The translations under genes and the position numbers were made by a program. 64,000 nucleotides of DNA from Macrostomum hystrix. Lineage: Eukaryota; Platyhelminthes; Macrostomidae. Below are positions 51,901 through 60,988 of this stretch, piece by piece. The notes below the pieces were generated by a model. That model saw only the letters and a program-made list of their open reading frames with translations, had not been told where the DNA came from and did no database searches. Within the stretch, counting starts at the first letter, position 1, and each line of letters starts with the position of its first letter. The stretch lies in assembly GCA_950097015.1 (NCBI GenBank), contig CATNEN010000035.1:385001-449000 (forward strand). The letters are read 5' to 3'.

Positions 51901-54533
51901 CTCTACTGTCTACTCTCTGTCGCTCTACTGTCTACTCTCTGTCGCTCTACTGTCTACTCTCTGCCTACTCTACTGTCTACTCTCTACTGTCTACTCTCTA
52001 CTGTCTACTCTCTGTCGCTCTACTGTCTACTCTCTTACTGCCTACTCTCTGCCTACTCTACTGTCTACTCTCTGTCGCTCTACTGTCTACTCTCTGTCGC
52101 TCTACTGTCTACTCTCTGTCGCTCTACTGTCTACTCTCTGTCGCTCTACTGTCTAATGTCTACTCTGTACTGTCTACTCTCTGTCTACTCTACTGTCTAC
52201 TCTCTGTCGCTCTACTGTCTAATGTCTACTCTCTACTGTCTACTCTCTGTCTACTCTAATGTCTACTATCTGTCGCTCTACTGTCTACTCTCTGTCGCTC
52301 TACTGTCTACTCTCTGTCGCTCTACTGTCTAATGTCTACTCTGTACTGTCTACTCTCTGTCTACTCTACTGTCTACTCTCTGTCGCTCTACTGTCTAATG
52401 TCTACTCTCTACTGTCTACTCTCTGTCTACTCTAATGTCTACTATCTGTCGCTCTACTGTCTACTCTCTGTCGCTCTACTGTCTACTCTCTGTCGCTCTA
52501 CTGTCTAATGTCTACTCTGTACTGTCTACTCTCTGTCTACTCTACTGTCTACTCTCTGTCGCTCTACTGTCTAATGTCTACTCTCTACTGTCTACTCTCT
52601 GTCTACTCTAATGTCTACTATCTGTCGCTCTACTGTCTAATCTTTGTCAGAAAGACTAGAAATCCAAGCGAATAATTGCAGTTTCATTCATTATATTTGT
52701 GTAGCGAGCAGAGCTTGGCTGAACTGCAGTGAGCTTATTTCAGTTATTATTTAGTGTTGCTGCAGTAAACTGTAGTCTCTCTCTCTCAATCAAACCATTC
52801 TAAATTTTCTAGCACTACACATTAAACATAGGCAGCTGAGTTTGATTACATGGAATTAACCAAGTCTTCGAAATCCATCTGCTATCTCTTTCCCTTTTCC
52901 TCTATCCTCTTTCTGTCTTCTAGTAGAGAAGCAGTTTTTGAGCACAGCAACTGCGAGTACAAACACTTGAATCGATACGCTGCAGTTAACAAAGATAGAG
53001 GCGCAGGGTGAGACAGAGAGCTGAGCTGTCTCAACCAGTTGTAGTTGGCTGTAGTTTGCGTGATGCGCAAACTGAACTCACCTCTTAACCTGCACTCTGC
53101 ATTGTCATCGATAAACAATGACCTGTAGCTTAGCAAAGTGGAGGCTGCCAGAAATAGTAATTGAACCTGACGCTGAAGAATACTTTTTATCCTGCTTAAT
53201 TAACAAAAACGAACATTGCTCAGCCGATACTCACGAAATACTCGTAAGAATACGAGTATTGCCACTACAGGAGTCAGCGGGCAAAGATGCAGAAACACTT
53301 TTAAAAAATTTCTCTACAAAGGCCTAGAGAAAAGTGAAGTATAAAAGAGCACTTTGCTTCTTTCTAACTCAAGCTAGAAAGCTAAGTAAAAACTGCCTTT
53401 TGTAAGCAGTCGATAGTTATAAGGATTATTGTATGATTCATAACATATGGCCACTGTTGAATAAAAAACTATTTAGGACTTAAGTCCCAGGTAGACAAAA
53501 TCAGGATTGTCTACAAATTAAACTAACTAGATACCCTATGCGATATAATTATGATTAGCTGGACACTTACTATAAATAAATCCCGATTCTAAGAAATCCC
53601 AGTTCTAAAAAATCCCACTTCTACGAAATTACATTTCTACGACATCCCATTTCTACGAAATCCCATTTCTACGAAATTACGTTTCTACGAAATACCATTT
53701 CTACGACATCCTATTTCTACGAAATCCGATTTCTACGACATCCCATCTCTATGAAATTACATTTCTATGAAATTACATTTCTACGAAATCCCATTTCTAC
53801 GAAATTCCGTTTTACTAACTCCCATTTCTACGAAAATAATTTTTTTTGAAATCCCATTTCTGCGAAACCCCGTTTCTATGATCTCCATAGCGCAGACGAT
53901 CTCTTGAGCTGATGCCTAGTGCTCGTTAATCAGCGATTCGCCAACCTTTGATCCCAGCGCAATATTGGCGCGCTCGTTTCTCAGCTCCTCGGCCAAGCAG
54001 TTGTCAACCGACACACCAGCCGCGCCATCTCGACTAGCTATCGGGCAGCCGCCTTTGGGATATACTCGAACGTCGGCCACCCGAATGACGGTGGGCAGAT
54101 TGTCGCAGAGGTCCTTCTGCTGTTGCAACGATTTCTGGCTGAACATCTTCTCGCACTGCAGCTGCACAGGAAACTGGATGCTGAGGTAGATGAAGTCGAC
54201 GGCGATGCCAAAGCAGCATCTTTGACGCGGCTCCTCCGTGCCGTTGGGCCGCAGCAGTGTGCACATGACGCCGTGCTTGCACTCCCAGCGCGATTCGCTC
54301 GGCTCGCCGCTGAATTCTTTCATTCGCACCAGCGGGTCCTCCTCGTTTAGCGCGAACACCAGGTCTAGATTCTTCTGTCGGACCTGGACTGCGTCACGGC
54401 GAGAGCCCTGCCAGGCGGCTTCGAACTCCAGGGTGGCGATCCAGCGCAGGCTCGCCATTGGTTGGTCGTACTTCTGCGGCAGCGGGACGCCGTGGAGCAG
54501 CTTGCGTAGGTCGTAGAATCCAGTTGGAAGCAA

Positions 54534-54570
<37 letters not shown>

Positions 54571-57500
54571 TGACTTTGGCGCTGTTTCTGTCGCTGCTTT
54601 TGTGGTTTCGCGGATGGCGCGCCGGGGCTGCAGGCGAACTTCGGGCAGCTGAACACGCTGAGGGGATAATGCGGCGAAAAAATTATCGTAATGCGATATA
54701 GATACTTTCTGTCGAGGGATCTGAAGGATATCAGCTGAATCACTGCTGAGGGATCTGAAGGATATCAGCTGAATCACTGCTGAGGGATCTGAAGGATATC
54801 AGCTGAATCACTGCTGAGGGATCTGAAGGATATCAGCTGAATCACTGCTGAGGGATCTGAAGGATATCAGCTGAATCACTGCTGAGGGATCTGAAGGATA
54901 TCAGCTGAATCACTGCTGAGGGACCTGAAGGATCAGATCAGATCCCTACACCAGAATATTTTATAGATATGGGTTTTAAAAATCCGTAATGAAAGTGCTT
55001 TCACACATAACTAAATCTATAAGATTTAAAAAATATATTTTCCAATTTGCATAACTCACTTAGTAGCGTTGTAGACAATTTAATTAAGAAAAGCACATCG
55101 ACTGTACATTCGACGCATCCATCAAAAATGGCTTGGAAACACTAATCTATAAATCATCCATTGCATGGCATTGTGGTACACTGTCAGCCTTCGTGGCAGA
55201 AATGAATTTCAGTTTGCTGTTGCGCTATTAGTAATTCCGCGAGCTCCGAGAGGCATGGCAAAATTAGGAAATTCGAGACTCACCTGACCATCCAATACAG
55301 ACACACAAGAGTGGCCGAGTGGGAGAATTACTTTAGTAGACACCCAAAATCCCCTAAGAAAGCACTCTCGTCGGCCAGCTGTACTCACAGACGGTCTCTC
55401 GGACTCTCATTAGGGACAGGCCGCGATCTAGAAGGAATCTACGAACTATACAGCGAGCCTTTACTAAATCTTACAGTCTCATCTCTCTTCCTTCTCTTCC
55501 CATCTGTCGCTGCAGAGGACAGCCGGAAGGCGTGCATAAGTGAGCGGGTACGACCTGCTAGTGGGAGCAGTCTTAGTGGGATAAACACACACGTGGGCAG
55601 CTGCGCCGGACGGAACAAGATTATTAGAAGTATTTATCGCACCTGGTGGGCTAAGAAAATAGCCTAAGAAAATTTTTAATTTCTTTTCTAACATTCCTTT
55701 CTTAATAGCACAGTTACCTCTGAACCATCACAATGAACTGCTAACGGCATGTCTACGAAAAAGCGATGCACTTTTTTTCGTCATAGAAGTACCACATCAT
55801 TTTATCAAATATCATCAACAAACAATGACATTGTATCATCAACAAACAATGACAGTGTATCATCAACAAACAATGACAGTGTATCATCAACAAACCATGA
55901 CATTGTATCATCAACAAACCATGACATTGTATCATCAACAAACCATGACATTGTATCATCAACAAACAATGACAGTGTATCATCAACAAACAATGACATT
56001 GTATCATCAACAAATCATGACACTGTATCATCAACAAACCATGACATTGTATCATCAACAAACCATGACATTGTATCATCAACAAACAATGACAGTGTAT
56101 CATCAACAAACAATGACAGTGTATCATCAACAAACCATGACATTGTATCATCAACAAACCATGACATTGTATCATCAACAAACCATGACATTGTATCATC
56201 AACAAACAATGACAGTGTATCATCAACAAACAATGACATTGTATCATCAACAAATCATGACACTGTATCATCAACAAACCATGACATTGTATCATCAACA
56301 AACCATGACATTGTATCATCAACAAACCATGACAGTGTATCATCAACAAACCATGACAATGTATCATCAACAAACCATGACAGTGTATCATCAACAAACA
56401 ATGACAGTGTATCATCAACAAACCATGACAGTGTATCATCAACAAACCATGACACTGTATCATCAACAAACCATGACACTGTATCATCAACAAACCATGA
56501 CATTGTATCATCAACAAACCATGACAGTGTATCATCAACAAACCATGACAGTGTATCATCAACAAACAATGACAATGTATCATCAACAAACAATAACAGT
56601 GTATCATCAACAAACCATGACATTGTATCATCAACAAACCATGACACTGTATCATCAACAAACCGTGACATTGTATCATCAACAAACCATGACATTGTAT
56701 CATCAACAAACCATGACACTGTATCATCAACAAACCATGAAATTGTATCATCAACAAACAATGACATTGTATCATCAACAAACAATGACAGTGTATCATC
56801 AACAAACCATGACATTGTATCATCAACAAACCATGACACTGTATCATCAACAAACCATGACAGTGTATCATCAACAAACCATGACATTGTATCATCAACA
56901 AACCATGACATTGTATCATCAACAAACCATGACAGTGTATCATCAACAAACCATGACAGTGTATCATCAACAAACCATGACATTGTATCATCAACAAACC
57001 ATGACACTGTATCATCAACAAACCATGACATTGTATCATCAACAAACAATGACAGTGTATCATCAACAAACCATGACAGTGTATCATCAACAAACCATGA
57101 CATTGTATCATCAACAAACCATGACAGTGTATCATCAACAAACCATGACAGTGTATCATCAACAAACCATGACAATGTATCATCAACAAACCATGACAGT
57201 GTATCATCAACAAACCATGACAGTGTATCATCAACAAACCATGACATTGTACCATCAACAAACCATGACAGTGTATCATCAACAAACCATGACAGTGTAT
57301 CATCAACAAACCATGACATTGTATCATCAACAAACCATGACAGTGTATCATCAACAAACCATGACAGTGTATCATCAACAAACCATGACATTGTATCATC
57401 AACGAGCCACAAAATATTCTCGTACCATCTAAGAGCCATTGTTTTAACTTATCTGCATCTGTATCTGCAACATTTTATCTCGCTACAATTTCGACACACT

Positions 57501-59522
57501 TTTTTAAACGAATATTTAGTGGTAGTTTTTTCTCAATAACTTGCCAAAAGTAGCAGTTGCAAGCCATTCTGTGGCTTGTAGCTACTATGTAAGCCCTAAG
57601 GTCACCAACTATTATGAGAGGGTGTGTTACCTGGAGATTACTTTTCTTGTTGCCAGAACTCTTTCCGCTTTTGCGTTTCTAGGGCCGAGTTTATCAAGTT
57701 CAAACAATTTTGTCACATGGCTACTCGTATCGCACTAGCTCACCTGGTCTTAAAACGATTAAAACGATCTCAGGGACATTGTTGCGAGATGCAAACGCGC
57801 TCGCTCTGCCACTCACGCCCTAAAATCGACACAAGGACAGGTTGTGGCAAAAATGGAAAACAAACCAGAAAGGCTGCCTACCTGATGGTGCTATCGTAGT
57901 GCTTTCTAAGCAGTCGTCGGCAAGTCACCACGTCGTTTGAACACTTCGCTGGCAGCCGTTGCGGTGATGTCTCCAGCTGACGTGCCCTGCTGTAGGCGGT
58001 GTGGATCTGGTGGGAGGTGGGCATGAACTTCACGAGCCACACGGAGACCAGAGCACTGAGCTTGCTAATGTGCCTCTTCTGCTCATCGAAGTACTGCTCT
58101 TGTTTCTGCTCGTCCACGTGCGGCCCGAACACGTGCGCCAGGATGCTGGGATTGCCGCTGAAGTACTTCAGCTGCAGCTGGCCGTTCTCAGTCTCGAACA
58201 TGGTCTCAACCGCGGCTGACTCGATAAAAACGTGCAGCCTCTCGTCGGCGGGAATTCGCCGTCGACGCCGGAAGGTCTCTAAAGCGGCCGACGCGAAATG
58301 CACCGACCGGATGTGAAACACCACGAACTGCTGCAGCTCAGAGACGCCGTCTTCGTCATCTACAGCGTCGCTGGCTCCGTTGGCTGGACGCCTCTCGGCA
58401 AAGAGTCTCTCTCGAGTTCTCGCGTCGCCCACCGGCTCACCAGTGAAGGCGAGCACCTGGTGGCTGAACAGGTGCCGCTGAAGGTGCCGGCTGATGAGCT
58501 GGAAACAATCCGAGGCGACGATGGCCACGTATTTGTACACCCGCCGTCGGCTGAGTAGGTAGGCAAGCAGAATGCGAGCGTCGTTACAGATGTTGTCCTC
58601 GACGGGCACGTACTGAAAATGCTGCATCTGCAGTTAGAAGTTAATTGAAGTTTTGAGTGTGTTATAAGACATTTAAAAGCGTATATTATGTATTTATTAG
58701 CATTGAATTGATCATGTCCCAAGTTCGATCCCGCGGTGAGGCTACATTAAATTGGGGCGCAGCCGCGGAGAGAAGGCTTGGGGGCTTGACGTGCAATTTA
58801 CGCCCTTGAGGGCCAACCTCCAAGGCACAGTAAAAGTGTACACTGCCTGACGATGAGAAAGTCAGGGCATATGTACGCACCTGCGTGAGCGTGTGCCTGC
58901 GTACAGTTTCTGAGTGTGTGCTCAGGAGTCAGCGAATTGGGCATGCAGAATTGCCTCCTCGCCGGCTGTGGGTCTAGTGTGACCAAATTATGTGCCATTG
59001 CGCACAGTTCTCCTGCAATTGTTATTCTTATTATTAGCAATCAACACTCAGAACGATCAAGCAGGATATTGAATGTGCTCTCGAACTATTGCTTGAATGT
59101 TTCCCTACTTAACTGCTGCTCACCAGTTCCGATGAGTTAGGCAAATCCTCGAGCCTGTTGCCAACGCACACGACCCGTAGCAGATTGCAGGCTAGCACAA
59201 GCTCAGCGGACATTGTAGGCGACAGGACCGTCAGCACCGACTGCGGATCGATGACGCTGACTAGATTGGTCAGGCGGTTGTCCGGCACCAGCACGGAGTC
59301 CAGCTGGAACTCAGCGCCGGGCATTTTACGCATTCGATCGGTCAGGAAGTTGGCGTAGAAGTCGCGTCTCTCCGGTGGCAGCTGGCGCAGCTGGGACATG
59401 TCTAACACCATCAGCGTCTTCAGAGACGCCAGCGGATGCTGCTGCTGCTGCTGTGCAAGGCAATTCAGCAACGATGCGAACAGAAGAGCCAGCAGAGGCA
59501 GCAGCAGGTGCCACTGTTGCAT
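39468..59522 (-). CDS. GluN3-type NMDA-receptor subunit (gene span, 9 exons, 1145 aa)
   Basis: This gene encodes an ionotropic glutamate receptor subunit of the NMDA class, a postsynaptic glycine- or glutamate-gated cation channel. Exons: 59522-59124, 58627-57882, 54657-53946, 50456-49989, 46701-46568, 46488-46218, 44889-44719, 41834-41752, 39921-39468. Phases agree at all eight junctions and give 1145 residues, against about 1115 for human GluN3A. Order: signal peptide, amino-terminal domain, S1 (residues about 383-660), M1 (666-688), pore loop, M3 with SYTANLAAF (750-758), S2 with Asp830, M4 and a coiled-coil tail. Subfamily marks are SPFGLTPYGRNR before the pore, VQTKSPKC after it and MVGD after M3. 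A 13-Gln run lies at 411-423. Introns hold at least ten minisatellite families. Confidence 0.92.
39997..40205 (+). mobile_element. Diverged SINE, family 2, in GluN3-like intron 8
   Basis: GTAGCCTAGTGGTTAGAGCC head, B box GGGTTCGATTCCTG and a decayed core (GCTAGACAATTAACT, TGTTAATTGGGTGGCAGC). The 3' part is missing. It is older than the copies at 13741 and 38125. Confidence 0.75.
40940..41557. repeat. 20-bp minisatellite in GluN3-like intron 8
   Basis: About 31 copies of CAGGTAACACTCCTGTCTAA with CAGGTGACAC (left part) and CGGGTAACAC variants in a loose higher-order pattern. Read on the plus strand, antisense to the gene, each unit joins CTAACAG to GTAAC. Confidence 0.96.
41752..41834 (-). 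CDS. GluN3-like, exon 8
   Basis: Acceptor ATTTGACAG, 83 bases, donor GTGAGT. RVYRHLVRYREVQEMRRCAL continues the basic post-M4 stretch, comparable to the TSQKIHRAL region of GluN3. Confidence 0.85.
41961..43450. repeat. 20-bp minisatellite in GluN3-like intron 7, about 75 copies
   Basis: Unit GGTCACTTTGGACACTAATG, alternating with GGAAACTAATG, TTAGACAC and GAAACGAATG variants. A single-base deletion (TTTGAAACTAATG) recurs near 42729 and 43049, marking a block duplication of about 320 bp. Confidence 0.97.
43451..43735. other. Intron 7 spacer
   Basis: Unique sequence between two arrays in the GluN3-like gene. No coding exon recognised. Confidence 0.4.
43736..44615. repeat. About 31-bp compound minisatellite in GluN3-like intron 7
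   Basis: Units around GAATCCAGAATAGGGATAAT and CCCAGGTTGGG, with GGAGAATCCC variants. A block of roughly 315 bp is duplicated (GTTTGGGAATCGAGACCAGG at 43900 and 44299; GAATAAGTAGAATACCAGG at 44125 and 44452). Confidence 0.93.
44719..44889 (-). CDS. GluN3-like, exon 7 (M4)
   Basis: Acceptor CCCACACAG, 57 codons in phase 0, donor GTAACG. NKVRLTPTNFAGPLLLFCFG is followed by the rest of transmembrane segment M4 and a basic stop-transfer (LLRKTGVK), then CCLPISQ. Confidence 0.9.
44927..45120. repeat. Degenerate 16-bp repeat in GluN3-like intron 6
   Basis: About 12 diverged copies of CCCAATCCGACACATT beginning about 40 bases upstream of exon 7. The divergence suggests an older array than its neighbours. 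Confidence 0.8.
45121..45700. other. Intron 6 unique sequence
   Basis: No exon recognised. TGAGCAC and GTGCTCA motifs recur between 45205 and 45320 and could form hairpins. Confidence 0.35.
45701..46150. repeat. 17-bp minisatellite in GluN3-like intron 6
   Basis: Core 45861-46120 with about 15 copies of AAACTTAAGGAATTCCC. The flanks are degenerate. Confidence 0.93.
46218..46488 (-). CDS. GluN3-like, exon 6 (S2 C-terminal half)
   Basis: Acceptor CTTCAACAG, 271 bases, donor GTGAGT. GAFLYDTELLHYLL carries Asp830, at the place of the Asp that holds the ligand amino group in NMDA subunits. VGKPFGRVGYTAAL and LWTKVVPGKDKKPHG complete S2. Confidence 0.92.
46568..46701 (-). CDS. GluN3-like, exon 5 (S2 N-terminal half)
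   Basis: Acceptor TTTTCTTTAG, 134 bases, donor GTGAGT. ISLGTVRGSGTAIEL aligns with the GTV-x-x-S-S/G loop of S2; FFDTADEAMAALG follows. The next intron downstream is only 79 bp (46489-46567). Confidence 0.9.
46745..47155. repeat. 21-bp minisatellite in GluN3-like intron 4
   Basis: About 19 copies of GCGCACTTACTTCAGGCAGG plus T. On the sense (minus) strand each unit carries GAAGTAAGTGCG, a perfect GTAAGT. It starts about 45 bases upstream of exon 5. Confidence 0.96.
47613..48562. repeat. CT-rich compound 23/12-bp minisatellite in GluN3-like intron 4
   Basis: Built from CCTGCCTTCTCCCTTCCTG and CCTCCCTTCC(T/G)G modules. One strand is almost pure pyrimidine, so H-DNA is possible, and frames stay open for over 340 codons on both strands by composition. 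Confidence 0.96.
48563..48990. other. Intron 4 spacer
   Basis: No coding exon recognised between two arrays. Confidence 0.35.
48991..49905. repeat. 19-bp minisatellite in GluN3-like intron 4
   Basis: About 45 copies of AGTGACAGCAGTTCAGGGG with GAGAGTCAC, GAGAGGGAC and CAATTCAGGA variants. Blocks repeat with a period of roughly 190 bp. It ends about 85 bases short of the exon 4 donor. Confidence 0.96.
49989..50456 (-). CDS. GluN3-like, exon 4 (S1 end, M1, pore loop, M3)
   Basis: Acceptor ATGTTCAG, 156 codons in phase 0, donor GTAGGT. It encodes NANWRRDFLTTDPYLL, M1 (CILATVHVAAVAAVIYEW), SPFGLTPYGRNR, the pore loop (ALTLTWSVLFSHTV), KSPKC, and M3 ending SYTANLAAFMVGD. The pore-tip position that is Asn in GluN1/2 appears to be Ser. 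Confidence 0.95.
50530..51045. repeat. 18-bp minisatellite in GluN3-like intron 3
   Basis: About 27 copies of CTCTCTGGCATCCCGTGA; the right part changes to a 27-bp unit (CTCTCTGGCATCTCTGGCAT plus CACGTGA). It starts about 75 bases from exon 4. Its in-frame unit gives spurious open frames. Confidence 0.96.
51046..51690. other. Intron 3 unique sequence
   Basis: No exon assigned. Frames of 60-70 codons around 51363-51581 are open on both strands but have no splice support. Confidence 0.35.
51691..52655. repeat. CT-rich 22-bp minisatellite in GluN3-like intron 3
   Basis: Modules TACTCTCTGTCGCTCTACTG plus TC and TCTACTCTCTACTG. CTAATGTCTACTATCTGTCGC recurs at about 52257, 52435 and 52611, giving a higher-order period near 178 bp. 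Confidence 0.95.
52656..53574. other. Intron 3 unique sequence
   Basis: No exon assigned. A 69-codon plus-strand frame at 53118-53327 is unremarkable. A CT-rich tract lies at 52780-52800. Confidence 0.35.
53575..53880. repeat. 16-bp degenerate minisatellite in GluN3-like intron 3
   Basis: About 19 copies of ATTTCTACGAAATCCC with ATTAC, GACATCC and TATGAA variants. It starts about 65 bases downstream of the exon 3 donor in gene orientation. Confidence 0.93.
53946..54657 (-). CDS. GluN3-like, exon 3 (end of ATD, S1)
   Basis: Acceptor TATCCCCTCAG, 712 bases; the donor GTTGGC is weak but its phase is exact. A Gln-rich linker with 13 consecutive Gln (54572-54534) is followed by S1 marks: CKHGVMCTLL, RQRCCFGIAVDFIYL and LAEELRNERANIALGSK. 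Reading past the donor gives a stop at 53916. Confidence 0.87.
54710..54935. repeat. 34-bp minisatellite in GluN3-like intron 2
   Basis: Six to seven very uniform copies of GAGGGATCTGAAGGATATCA plus GCTGAATCACTGCT, beginning about 55 bases upstream of exon 3. Confidence 0.96.
54936..55814. other. Intron 2 unique sequence
   Basis: No exon recognised. A 118-codon plus-strand frame at 55311-55667 has no recognisable similarity. GAGTGGCCGAGTGGGAGAAT near 55310 looks like a tRNA A box, but no B box follows. Confidence 0.35.
55815..57405. repeat. 24-bp minisatellite in GluN3-like intron 2, about 66 copies
   Basis: Unit CATCAACAAACCATGACATT plus GTAT, with AACAATG and ACAGTG/ACACTG variants. A 10-unit (240-bp) block is duplicated exactly at the left end (55981 and 56221 match). 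Unit length 24 keeps frames open on both strands for up to 596 codons. Confidence 0.97.
57773..57822 (-). mobile_element. SINE family 1 fragment
   Basis: AGGGACATTGTTGCGAGATGC and CTCTGCCACTCACGCC match the tRNA-like head of the family (compare 4355-4405). Only the head is left. It lies in GluN3-like intron 2, about 60 bases from exon 2. Confidence 0.55.
57882..58627 (-). CDS. GluN3-like, exon 2 (amino-terminal domain)
   Basis: Acceptor CTAACTGCAG, 746 bases, donor GTAGGC. FQYVPVEDNICNDARILLAY and YKYVAIVASDCFQLI match the periplasmic-binding-like amino-terminal domain. It continues to KCSNDVVTCRRLLRKHY. Confidence 0.85.
58713..59037 (+). mobile_element. 5'-truncated SINE family 1 in GluN3-like intron 1
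   Basis: It begins at the B box (AAGTTCGATCCC), lacks the A box, and keeps the full body and the CCTGCAATTGTTATTC tail. It fills about two thirds of the 496-bp intron. Confidence 0.83.
59124..59522 (-). CDS. GluN3-like, exon 1 (signal peptide, start of ATD)
   Basis: ATG at 59522-59520 and a hydrophobic leader (LLLPLLALLFASLLNCLA), then a short Gln run and ATD sequence (SVLTVLSPTMSAELVLACNL), donor GTGAGC. A strong acceptor CTTTCTTCCTCAG lies 15 bases before the ATG, so a 5' UTR intron or a spliced leader is likely. Confidence 0.88.
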
Positions 59523-59722
59523 AGCTCTTTAGCTGCTCTGAGGAAGAAAGAGAATGGTTGCGTCCTGCCCTGCCCTGGTCACTTCCGCTCTCGAATTGAA
59601 TGCCATGCGATGGTGAGCGATAGGAATTTTCTACTGCGATGGGATTCTAATTCTCGTGAGTCTAACATTGAGCGAGGATTGGTCCGCCTGACTCTGTCCA
59701 ATCAGCTGGCAGCAAAATCTAA

Positions 59723-59728
59723 TTTATA
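59723..59728 (-). promoter_or_regulatory. TATAAA-like box upstream of GluN3-like exon 1
   Basis: The minus strand reads TATAAA about 200 bases before the ATG. It would be irrelevant if the transcript starts further upstream. Confidence 0.2.
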
Positions 59729-59967
59729 GTATCTGATCATTTGGGTCACCGACAATTTTTCACGTCTCTGTAGTCAACTGTGTACGCTCATGCTGTATGT
59801 AACGGCCCAATGTAGTCACTCAAGGTACTGTTGGTTTTTTTACTAGCTGTCACTCTGTTTAGTGTGTCGCAATATACTGTCATACTGTCACTCGTTTTTG
59901 GCTGTCTCTGATTCAAGTTACTATTAAAAAGATTTATTAAAGTCTCTAAGCACAATGATAGACCTTT

Positions 59968-60513
59968 ATAGTTGCTGGGTGGCATAGTTGCTGGGTGGCA
60001 TAGTTGCTGGGTGGCATAGTTGCTGGGTGGCATAGTTGCTGGGTGGCATAGTTGCTGGGTGGCATAGTTGCTGGGTGGCATAGTTGCTGGGTGGCATAGT
60101 TGCTGGGTGGCATAGTTGCTGGGTGGCATAGTTGCTGGGTGGCATAGTTGCTGGGTGGCATAGTTGCTGGGTGGCATAGTTGCTGGGTGGCATAGTTGCT
60201 GGGTGGCATAGTTGCTGGGTGGCATAGTTGCTGGGTGGCATAGTTGCTGGGTGGCATAGTTGCTGGGTGGCATAGTTGCTGGGTGGCATAGTTGCTGGGT
60301 GGCATAGTTGCTGGGTGGCATAGTTGCTGGGTGGCATAGTTGCTGGGTGGCATAGTTGCTGGGTGGCATAGTTGCTGGGTGGCATAGTTGCTGGGTGGCA
60401 TAGTTGCTGGGTGGCATAGTTGCTGGGTGGCATAGTTGCTGGGTGGCATAGTTGCTGGGTGGCATAGTTGCTGGGTGGCATAGTTGCTGGGTGGCATAGT
60501 TACTGGGTGGCAT
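59968..60513. repeat. 16-bp minisatellite, 34 almost identical copies
   Basis: Perfect or near-perfect TAGTTGCTGGGTGGCA throughout; the only change I see is TACTGG in the last copy. The lack of divergence indicates very recent amplification. Open frames on the minus strand are artefacts. Confidence 0.98.
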
Positions 60514-60988
60514 TCTAGATCTAGGCCGGAGTCACTCAATTGGAAAACAAACTAGACGCCTAGCGCAAAATCGAGCCATTCCGATCCGGCCGGACTACAC
60601 TCGAGCGAGTCCATCAGCTCAAGAAAAAAGACATTAATTCTGCGGCACCGATTCTAGTGGAAAGGGTTGGCTGTCGGCTTCTAGATAAGCTCAACTCTGG
60701 ACTATAGAAAAACTCCAAGGATCACTTCCTGGGATACCCAACGATTCAGAAATACATTTATAGTAACACTTTGCAGTTGTAATCGATACGATTTGAAGTG
60801 AAAAAGGGACAGATATTGATAGTAAAGGATTTAGAAAAATTTGCCATCTAGATTCGAATGCCAACGGATAAAAACCAACTGGACTTACTGCATGCTGGGA
60901 AGATAGCATCTGCAAATGAGCTGCTACTCAACTTTTCTAAGGCTCATAGAACTATTTTACAACGATTTCTATCCAAGGGATTTCCAAT
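60514..60988. other. Unique spacer between arrays
   Basis: No exon recognised. The sequence lies 5' of the GluN3-like gene. Confidence 0.4.

Noticed and set aside
53118..53327. 69-codon plus-strand frame with an ATG
   Set aside because: It lies in an intron of the opposite strand, with no similarity or transcription signal.
53916..53945. Continuation of GluN3-like exon 3 to an in-frame stop
   Set aside because: Reading through would truncate the receptor before the membrane domain. A GT at 53945-53944 gives exact phase continuity to the next exon.
55299..55330. tRNA-like A box (AGAGTGGCCGAGTGGGAG)
   Set aside because: No B box at the right distance and no related copies in the window.
55749..57539. 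596-codon plus-strand frame and 549-codon minus-strand frame
   Set aside because: Both are products of a 24-bp tandem array inside a GluN3-like intron. All frames are open because the unit length is a multiple of three and has no stop.
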